A DNA stretch of 64,000 bases from Pseudomonadota bacterium (GCA_021845925.1 JAJZUW010000002.1:181128-245127); one strand, 5' to 3'. Counted from the first letter of the stretch, positions 23,755-34,836 are shown. Program-made: numbers and translations. The notes: generated by a model from the sequence alone, not told the origin.

Positions 23755-26394
23755 ATGTTTGGCATCGAAAACGATCTGATTTTCAAATACTGGGGTAAGG
23801 CCGACGATAAATATCCGGCCGAACCCAAGTGGCATCCGCTCGCATATCATTGTCTGGATGTGGCGGCGGTGGGTGCATCTTGGTGGGATACTAGCCCTAC
23901 CATACAGCGTGTCTTCCTTGCCGCTTTCAATCGCACACAATTACAGCAAAACCAACTGCGCGCTTGGGTTTTGTTTTTCATAGCCTTGCACGATCTCGGA
24001 AAATTTGACGTGCGATTTCAGTTAAAAGCTCCCGATGCGCTTGCCGCTGCATGGAAAACGATTGACAAGAGTGATCACGGGCTATCAGGGAAAGACATCA
24101 GCGGATTTGATCATGGCTGGGCAGGCATGGCTTGGGCGAATCAGGAATATCGTTTATGGCTGGAACATCCCGACGCTGACCGTGAGGCGTGGGAACAGTG
24201 GAAGCCTTGGCTGGCCGCTGTAACTGGGCATCACGGTGATTTTTATGAGCCGACGAAAATTTGTGAGCCAGAGGCTGATCCAAAGATCATCGCGCATGAT
24301 CGCGCCGCACGCCACGAATTTGTATCGGCGTTAGCCGAGATTTTTCTTACCCCAGAGGGACTTAACTTTCGAGATTTACCCCCGCTTGCATCATTGAGCG
24401 CGCAGTCTTTGCTGGCCGGGTTTTGCGCAGTGTGCGACTGGATAGGTTCCAATACGGATGTTTTCAAGTATCAAAAACCTGACGCCGCGTTACTGGAATA
24501 CCTTAATGCGCGCATCGCAAAAATTCAGACCGACGATGTGCTGCATCGTTTCGGTTTGCTTGCAGCAGCAGTGGAGTACAAAAACGTAAATGCATTACTC
24601 AAGCCAGAAGAATTCCCACGCGGCGTTCAGGTTCAGGTGGATAGCTTGCCGATCACGCCTGGCCTGACATTGATCGAGGCTCCAACGGGCAGCGGGAAAA
24701 CCGAAGCCGCGCTGGCCTACGCTTGGCGGTTACTGGATCAGGGCGTAGCGGACTCCATCGCATTCGCCCTGCCAACACAAGCCACAGCCAACGCCATGCT
24801 TACCCGTGCCGAGGCATTCGCCAGGCTGGTATTTGGCGATGCCAGTGTGGTGCTCGCCCACGGCAAGAGCGAGTTCAATGACGCATTCCAGCGATTGGCA
24901 AATACCGGGAAGCATCAAACTGCCCAAGGCAAACTGGAGGCAACCATCCAATGCGCCAGTTGGTTATACAGCAGCCGTAAGCGCGTATTTCTCGGCCAGA
25001 TTGGCGTTTGCACCGTGGACCAGGTGTTGCTCTCCGTGCTACCCGTACGGCACAAGTTCGTGCGCGGTTTTGGCCTCAATAAATCGGTACTCATTGTGGA
25101 TGAAGTTCATGCCTACGATGCTTATATGCACGGCTTATTGGGCGAAGTGTTGCGCCGTCAGAAAGCTACCGGCGGCAGTGCAATCTTGTTGTCCGCTACG
25201 CTTCCAGCCAGTGTGCGTGCCAAATTGCTTGAGACATGGGAATCCAGCGGCGTGGATGATGCGCCGTATCCCGCGCTTTGGCACGCTACACAAGGCGCGG
25301 CGTCTTGCACCACCGTGCCAGATGGCCAACGTCCTGCCCGGCGGGAAGTTGCCATTGAATGCCTCAAACTCCCCGGTGCTTTCCCGGATGATGCCCTGAT
25401 TGGTCGCATCATCGAGGCTGCCGAATCCGGCGCATTGGTGGCGGTGGTCATGAACCTGGTTGACGACGCACAGTGGCTTGCCAAGCTGCTACGAAACAAT
25501 ACAACGATAGCGGTTGATGTGTTTCATTCTCGCTACCGCTTCATGGACAGGCAAAAAAAGGAAGAGGCCACTCTGGCGAATTATGGTCGTGATGCTATAC
25601 GTGAAAAAGGACGCATCCTTGTCGCCACGCAAGTGGTAGAGCAAAGCCTTGATCTGGATTTCGACTGGATGCTCACGCAGATATGCCCGGTGGATTTGTT
25701 GTTTCAGCGGCTTGGCCGCTTGCACCGACATCAACGTGAATATCGACCTGACGGGTTTGAATTACCCCGTTGCACAGTCCTCTCGGTAGAAGGCGAGGAC
25801 TATGGTTTGCATAAGCTGATCTACGGCAACACACGAGTGTTGTGGCGTACTCAGAGGTTGTTATCTGAAGTGACGAGCATCGTGTTTTCTCCTGAGGGGG
25901 AAAAGGAAAAAGATGCCTACCGGGACTGGATAGAGCAGGTTTACCGACGTGATGACTGGGCGGAAGAACCGGATGCTGTTTACAGTGACTACTTGGTATG
26001 GAAAGGGGAGCAAGGCAGGCGCGAGGCAGATGCCAATAGGCTTACCACGATGACAGTCAGCGCATTCCGCGATGAAGATCATGTCGCTACCGCGCTGACC
26101 CGGGACGGAGAAATGAGTTTGACCGTGTTGCTTATCCAGCCGGATGGTCGTCTGCTGAATGGACAAGTGTTAAGCGCATTAAACGAGCGCGATCTTGCGG
26201 AAACGCTTAACCTGCATGCTACGCCAGTGCCTGCCAGTTGGGAGAAACGGCTTGCCAGTTGCCGTCGCGATGACGATGGGCGCGTACTGATGGAAATGGC
26301 CGCTGATGAGCAAGGCGGCTGGTCGGCGATGGACGGGAAATTTTGTTATTCGGACGATTTTGGATTGGAGAGATGCAAAGATGAACCTGCTTGA
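23755..26394 (+). CDS. cas3: CRISPR-associated helicase-nuclease Cas3 (type I-E)
   Basis: Effector that unwinds and degrades DNA after Cascade recognition. From ATG 23755 it has 879 residues, normal for I-E Cas3. The HD nuclease domain has HPLAYH near residue 28, H79-D80 in ALHDLGKFD and GHHG near residue 158. The SF2 helicase has Walker A APTGSGKT (K315), DEVH at 449-452, SATLP, and motif VI QRLGRLHRH. The start is uncertain: the frame is open upstream through an IS5 remnant, with another ATG at 23653. MFGIENDLIFKYWGKA fits the usual I-E N-terminus. It ends 14 bp inside cas8e. Confidence 0.95.
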   Translation: MFGIENDLIFKYWGKADDKYPAEPKWHPLAYHCLDVAAVGASWWDTSPTIQRVFLAAFNRTQLQQNQLRAWVLFFIALHDLGKFDVRFQLKAPDALAAAWKTIDKSDHGLSGKDISGFDHGWAGMAWANQEYRLWLEHPDADREAWEQWKPWLAAVTGHHGDFYEPTKICEPEADPKIIAHDRAARHEFVSALAEIFLTPEGLNFRDLPPLASLSAQSLLAGFCAVCDWIGSNTDVFKYQKPDAALLEYLNARIAKIQTDDVLHRFGLLAAAVEYKNVNALLKPEEFPRGVQVQVDSLPITPGLTLIEAPTGSGKTEAALAYAWRLLDQGVADSIAFALPTQATANAMLTRAEAFARLVFGDASVVLAHGKSEFNDAFQRLANTGKHQTAQGKLEATIQCASWLYSSRKRVFLGQIGVCTVDQVLLSVLPVRHKFVRGFGLNKSVLIVDEVHAYDAYMHGLLGEVLRRQKATGGSAILLSATLPASVRAKLLETWESSGVDDAPYPALWHATQGAASCTTVPDGQRPARREVAIECLKLPGAFPDDALIGRIIEAAESGALVAVVMNLVDDAQWLAKLLRNNTTIAVDVFHSRYRFMDRQKKEEATLANYGRDAIREKGRILVATQVVEQSLDLDFDWMLTQICPVDLLFQRLGRLHRHQREYRPDGFELPRCTVLSVEGEDYGLHKLIYGNTRVLWRTQRLLSEVTSIVFSPEGEKEKDAYRDWIEQVYRRDDWAEEPDAVYSDYLVWKGEQGRREADANRLTTMTVSAFRDEDHVATALTRDGEMSLTVLLIQPDGRLLNGQVLSALNERDLAETLNLHATPVPASWEKRLASCRRDDDGRVLMEMAADEQGGWSAMDGKFCYSDDFGLERCKDEPA

Positions 26395-27886
26395 AGACTC
26401 TTGGATTCCCGTGCGTGCCGATGGCGGCACAGGCGCTTTCCGCCTACTGACCTATCGGCAACTTCTGTGCGAACCGGATGATTGGCAAGTGAGCCTGCCG
26501 CGTGACGATCTGGAATTGGCCTGTGTGCAATTGCTGGCGTGCATGACCCAAGTGATGTACCTGCCGGAAGACGACAAAACTTTGCGGGAACGAATCGCTA
26601 ACCCGTTGTCGCCGGAAAACTTTGCCGTTGGCGTAGCACCTTGCAAGGATTGGTTCGATCTCGATCATCCGACACAACCGTTCATGCAGTCGCGCGGGGT
26701 AAAAGCCGCCGAAGATACACCCATCCAGAAATTGCTGATTGGCCTGCCAGAAGGCAATAACCACGCCTTCTTTAACGAGGCAGGCGAAGTGCGCCATCTT
26801 GGGGGTGCATTAGCTGCTATTGCGCTGTTCAATCAGGCTTCCAATTGCCCGAGTTTCGGCGGCGGATTCAAAGGCAGTCTGCGTGGCGGTGCACCGATTA
26901 CCACATTGGTATATGGCGAAAACTTGCGCGATACAATCTGGCGCAACGTGCTGACACGGCCACGCATAGCAGAACGTCAAATTGCCATACCGGGTTTTGA
27001 GCAGGATCAGCCGACCTGGGTTAAACCCATCTTGGAAAAATCAACCATTCATTGGAACGAAATTGGACTCATGCGCGGTTTGTTCTGGCAACCCGCACGG
27101 GTGGAATTGGTGAAATCCGAAGTACTTACGCCCTGCGATGTGTTGGGTGGCGAGGCAATGCAGGAATATACCGGATTCCGCAAGGAGAAATTCAATTTCA
27201 CCGTGGATGGCGTGTGGCCGCACCCGCACGGTGCGATGACTATGAATCTGAAAAAAGATCCGCCTGTGAAATTTGCCAGCTTTACTACCACAGCACCGGC
27301 ATGGACACATCTATCTGAGTTTGTCGTGCCTAATGCTGTCAACGCTTCTGAATCCAAAGAAGGTTCAATCCCAGCAGGGCCAATTACCCAAGCTAATGAA
27401 ATCGGAGAAGGCGATCTGCATTTGCTGATTGGAGGTTATCGAACCAACCAAGCCTCAGTATTAGAACGCCGTCACGAAATGATGAGTCTTGCCCAAGGAT
27501 GGCAGGATGACAAAGGTCGCTTGCCCAAGCTGGTCGAGATTGGCAAGGAGGCAAAAAAAGCTTTGCGCGGCAAACTTTACTTTGCCGTTCAAGGCAACAA
27601 AGATAAGGGACTCAAAGGCATCGGCGCGGCCATACACGAAACTGCCGAAAAACTTTTCTACGCCCGCACCGAAAGTCTTATTCACGAAACATTTTCAAAC
27701 GAACTCACATTCAAAGAATGGGCAACTGCCAGGTCAGCTTTTGCCAAACAACTGGCCGATCACTGCCGAGATATTTTCGAGGAACTCACTGATCCTTACA
27801 CGATGAAGCCGGAGTTGATTCCGGTCATCGCATGGGCGCGGCGTAGCCTGAACACTGATCTTAAAAAACTGATGGAGGAAGCATGA
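26381..27886 (+). CDS. cas8e: Cascade large subunit Cas8e (Cse1)
   Basis: 501-residue large subunit of type I-E Cascade, which recognises the PAM and recruits Cas3. It begins MNLLEDSWIPVRADGG, the standard Cse1 opening, and shows GVAPCKDWFDLDHPTQPFMQ and a C-terminal helical domain. ATG 26381 is preferred over upstream in-frame starts because it matches the family N-terminus. It overlaps cas3 by 14 bp and cse2 by 4 bp, a single transcript being likely. Confidence 0.95.
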   Translation: MNLLEDSWIPVRADGGTGAFRLLTYRQLLCEPDDWQVSLPRDDLELACVQLLACMTQVMYLPEDDKTLRERIANPLSPENFAVGVAPCKDWFDLDHPTQPFMQSRGVKAAEDTPIQKLLIGLPEGNNHAFFNEAGEVRHLGGALAAIALFNQASNCPSFGGGFKGSLRGGAPITTLVYGENLRDTIWRNVLTRPRIAERQIAIPGFEQDQPTWVKPILEKSTIHWNEIGLMRGLFWQPARVELVKSEVLTPCDVLGGEAMQEYTGFRKEKFNFTVDGVWPHPHGAMTMNLKKDPPVKFASFTTTAPAWTHLSEFVVPNAVNASESKEGSIPAGPITQANEIGEGDLHLLIGGYRTNQASVLERRHEMMSLAQGWQDDKGRLPKLVEIGKEAKKALRGKLYFAVQGNKDKGLKGIGAAIHETAEKLFYARTESLIHETFSNELTFKEWATARSAFAKQLADHCRDIFEELTDPYTMKPELIPVIAWARRSLNTDLKKLMEEA

Positions 27887-28341
27887 CTGCCGAACTGCCA
27901 GATTTTGTCGCGCTAAAAATGCGATACGACAACGAGTCTTTCCCGACCGGGGCGCGTGCGGAATTACGCCGGGTGGCCGAGCCGGATGATGTTGCACTTA
28001 CGCCTGCGCTCTACCGGCTTTTCCCCGGACAAAAGCCGAATGAACGTCACTGGCGCGTGGCGTACCTGTTGCCATGCTGCGAACACGCTGCCAAGGCCAA
28101 ATCATTGGGCGCACAACTGGCCGAAGCCAATGTTGCCGAAGCACGCGTGTTGCAAGTGGCGCGCGCTCATGCGCCGCTGGATATGGTTCAGTTGCGTCGA
28201 CTCTTGGCGCACGTTGGGCCGACCGTGGACTGGTCAGAATTTGGCCGCATGGTTTGGTACTGGAACGATAGAGCCAAACGTCAACTCGTCGAAGATTTTT
28301 ACATCGCCCGTTTTAACCCCGCCAAAGGAGACAAAAAATGA
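27883..28341 (+). CDS. cse2: Cascade small subunit Cse2 (Cas11e)
   Basis: 152-residue all-helical small subunit, two copies of which bind the non-target strand in I-E Cascade. Family features are the early LRRVAEPDDVALTPALYRLF and the late RRLLAHVGPTVDWSEFGRMV. It starts at ATGA overlapping the cas8e stop and ends at ATGA overlapping cas7e. Length is near the usual 160. Confidence 0.93.
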   Translation: MTAELPDFVALKMRYDNESFPTGARAELRRVAEPDDVALTPALYRLFPGQKPNERHWRVAYLLPCCEHAAKAKSLGAQLAEANVAEARVLQVARAHAPLDMVQLRRLLAHVGPTVDWSEFGRMVWYWNDRAKRQLVEDFYIARFNPAKGDKK

Positions 28342-29471
28342 CCACCAAGAATTTCATCAACTTTCACGTTCTCATTTCCCACAGCCCGTCTTGTTTGAAT
28401 CGAGACGACATGAATATGCAGAAAACGGCTGTGTTCGGTGGGGTCAACCGGGTGCGAGTTTCCAGCCAGTCACTAAAACGCTCGATGCGCGTGAGCGACT
28501 ACCACAACACCAATTTGGGAGAGCCATCGGTGCGTACCCGCGATCTGGGTAAGCTCAAAACACGCTTCACCGAATTGCTCAAAGATCGCTTTGATGCCGG
28601 GTTGGTAGGTCGTGCGCTGGAATGGATTTCCGGCAAGGAAGGTGTTACCGATGGTGTAACAGGCGATGCGGTCGCTCCTTGGGCAGTGGATGAGGTGGCG
28701 CACTTCTGCGAATTGATTCGAACCGATGAGCAAGACATCAAGAAACTGGAAAAACGGATTGAAAAAGAAGCCCGTCCTTTTCGTGCAGCCATGAGCAGTG
28801 CGGTGGACATTGCATTGTCCGGGCGCATGGCAACCAGCGGTTTGATGAGTAACTTGCCCGTTGATGGCGCACTCGCTGTTGCTCACGCCATCACTACCCA
28901 TGCGGTCGAACCGCAAGACGTGGACTGGTTCACCGCCGTAGATGATCTCACTCAGGATGCGGGTGAAACGGGTGCGGGACACCTCAGCACCCAGCAATTC
29001 TCCTCCGGGGTGTTCTATCGTTACGCCAGCCTCAACCTCAAACAACTTCAGGTAAATCTTGGTTTGCTGGATAACATGAAAAGCGCGGAAACCTCTGAAT
29101 CCCGCCAACGCGCATTGGACATTGCGCGCCATGTATTCCATCTGTTGGCAACCGTGGTGCCGAGTGCAAAGCAGCAATCTTTCGCTGCGCATAATCTGGC
29201 GGACTTCGCTGTGGTCAGTTTTTCCGATCAGCCTATTTCGCTCGCCAATGCGTTTGAGCAGCCGGTGAAACGTGATTACAAAGAGGCTGGTTTTCTCAAG
29301 CCATCAATCCATACACTGGCTGACTACTGGGTGCGGATGAACCATGCTTATAGCTTGGACGAACAGGCGCGCGCTTTTGCGGTGGAAGATGGAATCAAAC
29401 TGGGCGATAAGCCCGCGCTGGATTCGCTCAAGACGATGGAAGACTGGATTGCTAGCGGCGGGAAAGCATAA
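28338..29471 (+). CDS. cas7e: Cascade backbone subunit Cas7e (Cse4)
   Basis: 377-residue RAMP backbone subunit; six copies coat the crRNA. It opens FINFHVLISHSPSCLNRDDM and contains RVSSQSLKRSMR and LSTQQFSSGVFYRYASLN, diagnostic of Cse4. ATG 28338 overlaps the cse2 stop. It ends ten bases before cas5e. Confidence 0.95.
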   Translation: MTTKNFINFHVLISHSPSCLNRDDMNMQKTAVFGGVNRVRVSSQSLKRSMRVSDYHNTNLGEPSVRTRDLGKLKTRFTELLKDRFDAGLVGRALEWISGKEGVTDGVTGDAVAPWAVDEVAHFCELIRTDEQDIKKLEKRIEKEARPFRAAMSSAVDIALSGRMATSGLMSNLPVDGALAVAHAITTHAVEPQDVDWFTAVDDLTQDAGETGAGHLSTQQFSSGVFYRYASLNLKQLQVNLGLLDNMKSAETSESRQRALDIARHVFHLLATVVPSAKQQSFAAHNLADFAVVSFSDQPISLANAFEQPVKRDYKEAGFLKPSIHTLADYWVRMNHAYSLDEQARAFAVEDGIKLGDKPALDSLKTMEDWIASGGKA

Positions 29472-29481
29472 GGAGCCAGCC

Positions 29482-30162
29482 ATGTCGCACTATCTCATCT
29501 TACGGCTGGACGGCCCCATGCAGGCGTGGGGCACGCATACCTTTGAAGATTTTCGTCCATCCAATTTATTTCCCACACGCAGCGGCTTATTGGGATTGCT
29601 TGGTGCTTGTCTTGGCATAGACCGACGCGACCACACAGGTTTGGAACAATTGGCAGCGAGTGTCGAATTCACGGTGCGCGTAGATCGGGCGGTACGGCGT
29701 CCGGATGCGGAAAACCCCATGCCGAAAGCTGCTGTGAAACTTCCAGATTTTCACACCGTAATTGCCGCCCGCAAGGTGGATGGCTCTGCCAATAAAAATC
29801 CCGTGGTGTCGCGGCGCGAATATCTGTTCGATGCGTCATTCACTGTCGCTATCGGCGCAAAGCCGGATGCAACGCTGGCATTGGAAACCATTGCCGACGC
29901 TTTACGCCGCCCATGTTACACCCCTGTGTTGGGACGGAGGTCATGCCCCATTACGAGACCATTGCTTGAAGGTAATGCTATCGAAGCCAATGATGCGAAA
30001 GCTGCTTTGGCGACTGTGCTGCCAATTGGTGGCCTCATCTATGCCGAAGGTGATTTGATTTCCGCACAACCGCTACGTATACGTGACGTTCCCATGCATG
30101 GACATCATCGGCAATTCGGCACGCGGCAGGTATATGTTCATAAGGAGGCACCATGTTCCTGA
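29482..30162 (+). CDS. cas5e: Cascade subunit Cas5e
   Basis: 226-residue RAMP protein that caps the 5' handle of crRNA. The N-terminus LILRLDGPMQAWGTHTFED and PTRSGLLGLLGACLGI are characteristic of Cas5e; the C-terminus carries VPMHGHHRQFGTRQVYVH. ATG 29482 has AGGAG seven bases upstream; the longer upstream frame overlapping cas7e is rejected. It overlaps cas6e by ten bases. Confidence 0.95.
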   Translation: MSHYLILRLDGPMQAWGTHTFEDFRPSNLFPTRSGLLGLLGACLGIDRRDHTGLEQLAASVEFTVRVDRAVRRPDAENPMPKAAVKLPDFHTVIAARKVDGSANKNPVVSRREYLFDASFTVAIGAKPDATLALETIADALRRPCYTPVLGRRSCPITRPLLEGNAIEANDAKAALATVLPIGGLIYAEGDLISAQPLRIRDVPMHGHHRQFGTRQVYVHKEAPCS

Positions 30163-30776
30163 GCCGTGTCGAAATTCCGTGGGAATTCGCCTGTAATCCA
30201 TACAATTTCCATCGCCAGTTGTGGCGCTTGTTTCCCGGGGAACAGAGAGAAACCCGTAGCAACGGGGAAGAATCGCGTCAGGGGTTTTTGTTTCGGATTG
30301 AAGATAATCCGACAGGTCGCCCGGCACGTTTGCTGGTGCAATCAAGGCGCGCGCCAGAAGCTGCATCGGGTTTAGTTGTTGTCGGCACGCGTGAGTTTCA
30401 GCCACAGCCCGCTGCGGGTCAGCGCCTGGCTTTTTTGCTTACCGCGAACCCTGTCAAAACTATCACCGACGCGCAACGTGAAACCAAGCCGGGGAAGCAG
30501 TCAGAGAAATGCCGCGTACCGATAATCAAGGAAGAAGATCAACGCGAATGGATCGCTCGCAAGCTCGCCAACGCGGGTGAAATTGAAGCCGCCAGCATAT
30601 TGCCCCATGCGCCCATTCACTTTCGTAAAGGCAACAGAGGCGGCAAACTGGCAGCAGTCACTTTCGAGGGCGTGATTAGGGTGCTTGAACCAGTTGTGCT
30701 TGCATCGCTTCTAGAAAATGGTGTCGGCCCAGCAAAGGGCTTCGGCTGCGGCCTGCTCTTGGTACGCAGAATCTGA
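30153..30776 (+). CDS. cas6e: crRNA-processing endoribonuclease Cas6e
   Basis: 207-residue RAMP ribonuclease that cuts the repeat hairpin and stays bound to the 3' handle. It starts MFLSRVEIPWEFACNPYNFH with a histidine in the N-terminal helix; the C-terminal glycine-rich loop GVGPAKGFGCGLLLVRR is the Cas6e signature. AAGGAGG lies five bases before ATG 30153. The next gene, 25 bases on, is not a cas gene. Confidence 0.95.
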   Translation: MFLSRVEIPWEFACNPYNFHRQLWRLFPGEQRETRSNGEESRQGFLFRIEDNPTGRPARLLVQSRRAPEAASGLVVVGTREFQPQPAAGQRLAFLLTANPVKTITDAQRETKPGKQSEKCRVPIIKEEDQREWIARKLANAGEIEAASILPHAPIHFRKGNRGGKLAAVTFEGVIRVLEPVVLASLLENGVGPAKGFGCGLLLVRRI

Positions 30777-30800
30777 AGACTATCCCAACGAGGAAACTGC

Positions 30801-31898
30801 ATGAGCAAAAAAATAGTAAACCCGGAAGCATGGCCTGACAGCAACCTGCAATCCGACATGCCCGCTGCCCTTGCCCAGGTGCCCAGCGGCTATGCCGATT
30901 GGCTGGCCGAGTTGAAGACTCGCATCCACACTGCCCAGCAACGTGCCGCGCTGGCGGTGAACCGCGAGTTGCTGTTGCTCTATTGGCAGATCGGGCGTGA
31001 TATTCTGGAGCGTCAAGCGCAGCAAGCCTGGGGAGCGAAGGTGATTGAGCGATTGGCGCATGATTTGCGAGTCGCCTTTCCTGAGATGAAGGGTTTTTCT
31101 CGTGCCAACTTGATGTACATGCGCGCTTTTGCTGGTGCGTGGCCGGATGAGGCAATTGTCCAACAGCTTGTTGGACAATTGCCTTGGGGACATAATTTGG
31201 TGCTGCTTACCAAGCTAAAAAATCCCCAAATGCGCATGGGATATGCCCAGCGTGCCATCCAGTACGGCTGGTCGCGCAATGTGCTGAATATCCATATCGA
31301 GACACGGCTGCTGGAACGTGAAGGCAAGGCGGTTACCAATTTTGCAGAGCAGCTACCCGCTCCACAGTCCGACCTTGCTCGCAACACGTTGAAAGATCCA
31401 TATCTGTTCGACTTCCTTGGGGTGGGCAAGGAGGCCGACGAGCGCGAGATCGAATCCGCCATCATTCAGCACATTACGCGCTTTCTGCTGGAACTCGGTG
31501 CGGGCTTCGCTTACGTCGGGCGGCAGGTGCATATCGAGGTGGGCGGCGACGATTTTTTTATTGACTTGCTTTTCTATCATCTGAAGCTGCGTTGCTATGT
31601 GGTGGTGGAACTGAAGGCCGGAGCGTTCAAGCCAGAGCACACCGGGCAACTCAACTTCTACCTGAGTGCAGTGGATTCGCAGGTGAAATCCGAGCACGAT
31701 AATCCGACAATCGGCCTGCTGCTGTGCAAGACCCAGAACCGCGTGGTGGCCGAATATTCGCTGCGCGATACCAATAAGCCGATTGGCGTGGCCGAATACC
31801 AGCTTATTGAATCTTTGCCCAAGGAACTGCAAACCAGTCTGCCGAGTATTGAGCAGATCGAGCGGGAGTTGGGCGCGGCAGGTGAAACAGAAACATAA
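30801..31898 (+). CDS. DUF1016 (YhcG-type) PDDEXK nuclease-family protein inside the cas operon
   Basis: 365-residue protein with an N-terminal DUF1016 helical domain (LLLYWQIGRDILERQAQQAW, then GFSRANLMYMRAFAGAW) and a C-terminal nuclease domain. The PDDEXK motif is visible as the acidic residue in DDFFIDLLFYH followed by VVVELKAG, and the box LNFYLSAVDSQVKSEHDNPT follows. It lies 25 bases after cas6e and 18 bases before cas1, same strand, so it is probably co-transcribed. DUF1016 proteins are found near restriction and defence genes, but their substrate is not established. A contribution to adaptation, or a separate defence role, is possible. Confidence 0.9.
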   Translation: MSKKIVNPEAWPDSNLQSDMPAALAQVPSGYADWLAELKTRIHTAQQRAALAVNRELLLLYWQIGRDILERQAQQAWGAKVIERLAHDLRVAFPEMKGFSRANLMYMRAFAGAWPDEAIVQQLVGQLPWGHNLVLLTKLKNPQMRMGYAQRAIQYGWSRNVLNIHIETRLLEREGKAVTNFAEQLPAPQSDLARNTLKDPYLFDFLGVGKEADEREIESAIIQHITRFLLELGAGFAYVGRQVHIEVGGDDFFIDLLFYHLKLRCYVVVELKAGAFKPEHTGQLNFYLSAVDSQVKSEHDNPTIGLLLCKTQNRVVAEYSLRDTNKPIGVAEYQLIESLPKELQTSLPSIEQIERELGAAGETET

Positions 31899-31915
31899 CC
31901 GCAGAATATAAAACA

Positions 31916-33116
<1,201 letters not shown>

Positions 33117-33218
33117 CAATCCGTAAAATACCGACTGCTGATTCGGATTTTTTAGTCGAAAATCGGTGATTTTCTATCCCCATGAAAAACTTTTGTTTTT
33201 CATGGGGATAGAATTAGT
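33117..33218 (+). promoter_or_regulatory. CRISPR leader with a 17-bp perfect palindrome
   Basis: AT-rich stretch between cas2 and the first repeat. It holds an unusually strong inverted repeat: CTATCCCCATGAAAAAC (33174-33190), a TTTT loop, and the perfect complement ending GGGGATAG at 33211. The palindrome stops only seven bases before repeat 1. It may serve as a cas-operon terminator, as a leader-anchoring site for adaptation, or both. No clear IHF consensus was identified by eye. Confidence 0.75.
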
Positions 33219-34836
33219 GTGTTCCCCACGCCCGTGGGGATGAACCGCGATTTGACGTAGCCTTGCAATTCCTGAGAAGGTGTTCCCCACGCCCGTGGGG
33301 ATGAACCGGCCAATATTCTGGCCGGAATGGCTGACGTTGAGTGTTCCCCACGCCCGTGGGGATGAACCGCCGCGAAAGAGCGCATCAGATCGGGCAAGGT
33401 GGTGTTCCCCACGCCCGTGGGGATGAACCGCGGAAATCGGTACAGGCACAATCAGCAACGGCGTGTTCCCCACGCCCGTGGGGATGAACCGCCGCCGCGC
33501 TGGCCGGGCTGGAATTCCCGACCGTGTTCCCCACGCCCGTGGGGATGAACCGATCACGCCTCGCGCATGGCCGTTTGATCGCCCGTGTTCCCCACGCCCG
33601 TGGGGATGAACCGGACCGGATGTCGGCAGAGGATCAGGGCGACAGGTGTTCCCCACGCCCGTGGGGATGAACCGGGCTGTTTCGACGCGCCCAGACGAAA
33701 TAAAGCGTGTTCCCCACGCCCGTGGGGATGAACCGCCCATGACGCCGTTCTACGATGAGTTAAAGCGCGTGTTCCCCACGCCCGTGGGGATGAACCGGCA
33801 TTGGATTAAGCTGACTCCAAGCCACACCAGTGTTCCCCACGCCCGTGGGGATGAACCGGCGGTTCGATCAGGTAGACATTATGCGGATGTGTGTTCCCCA
33901 CGCCCGTGGGGATGAACCGACAGCCGGTGCTGACTGGTTTGAAGATCCGAAGTGTTCCCCACGCCCGTGGGGATGAACCGGAATCATTATGCAAATGTCA
34001 GGTGGTTATAAAGTGTTCCCCACGCCCGTGGGGATGAACCGCACTCTGTAGCCAGATTCTATTCAAATGGCGCGTGTTCCCCACGCCCGTGGGGATGAAC
34101 CGAATGCGCAGAAATAGCTGACGCGATGATCTCGGTGTTCCCCACGCCCGTGGGGATGAACCGGCGTTGATTGAGCGCGATAAGTGCTGCTGGATTGTGT
34201 TCCCCACGCCCGTGGGGATGAACCGTCATTGCCGGGACGGGACAATACCGCCCTTTCGTGTTCCCCACGCCCGTGGGGATGAACCGGACTGTGAATAACT
34301 CTCAGACAGTAGCATCGAGTGTTCCCCACGCCCGTGGGGATGAACCGAACGAAAAAATGGTCAAAGAACACGAAAAGATGTGTTCCCCACGCCCGTGGGG
34401 ATGAACCGCGTACCAAAATGTGGATATCCAAAAATTTCCGGTGTTCCCCACGCCCGTGGGGATGAACCGGCATGCATCCAACTCGCGTCATGCCCTGCAA
34501 AGTGTTCCCCACGCCCGTGGGGATGAACCGCGTCTAATCTTGTCGGGTTTCCCATCTTCCCCGTGTTCCCCACGCCCGTGGGGATGAACCGCAGATACAG
34601 GGTATTCATGCAATCATCGGGGTAGTGTTCCCCACGCCCGTGGGGATGAACCGATGCCACCCACAGCTGACCGACATTGACCGAGGTGTTCCCCACGCCC
34701 GTGGGGATGAACCGCATTTATTTACTCATCGTCTGACGCAGAAAAAGTGTTCCCCACGCCCGTGGGGATGAACCGCGGGGATACCGGGACGTTGGCAGCC
34801 ACAAATGGTGTTCCCCACGCCCGTGGGGGTAATCCC
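33219..34836 (+). CRISPR. Type I-E CRISPR array, 27 repeats and 26 spacers
   Basis: The 29-bp repeat begins GTGTTCCCCACG, has the palindrome CCCCACG-CC-CGTGGGG, and ends GATGAACCG. Starts run 33219, 33280, 33341 and so on, with a 61-bp period; three periods (before 33769, 34197 and 34625) are 62 bp, giving 33-bp spacers, the other spacers being 32 bp. The last repeat (34808-34836) is degenerate after CGTGGGG (GTAATCCC), marking the leader-distal end. All other repeats are identical as far as I can read. No two spacers are identical. The leader side abuts cas2. Confidence 0.98.

Noticed and set aside
23320..26394. One 1024-residue Cas3 protein
   Set aside because: The first third of the upstream part is an IS5 transposase fragment and frameshifted filler; the Cas3 core begins near 23755.
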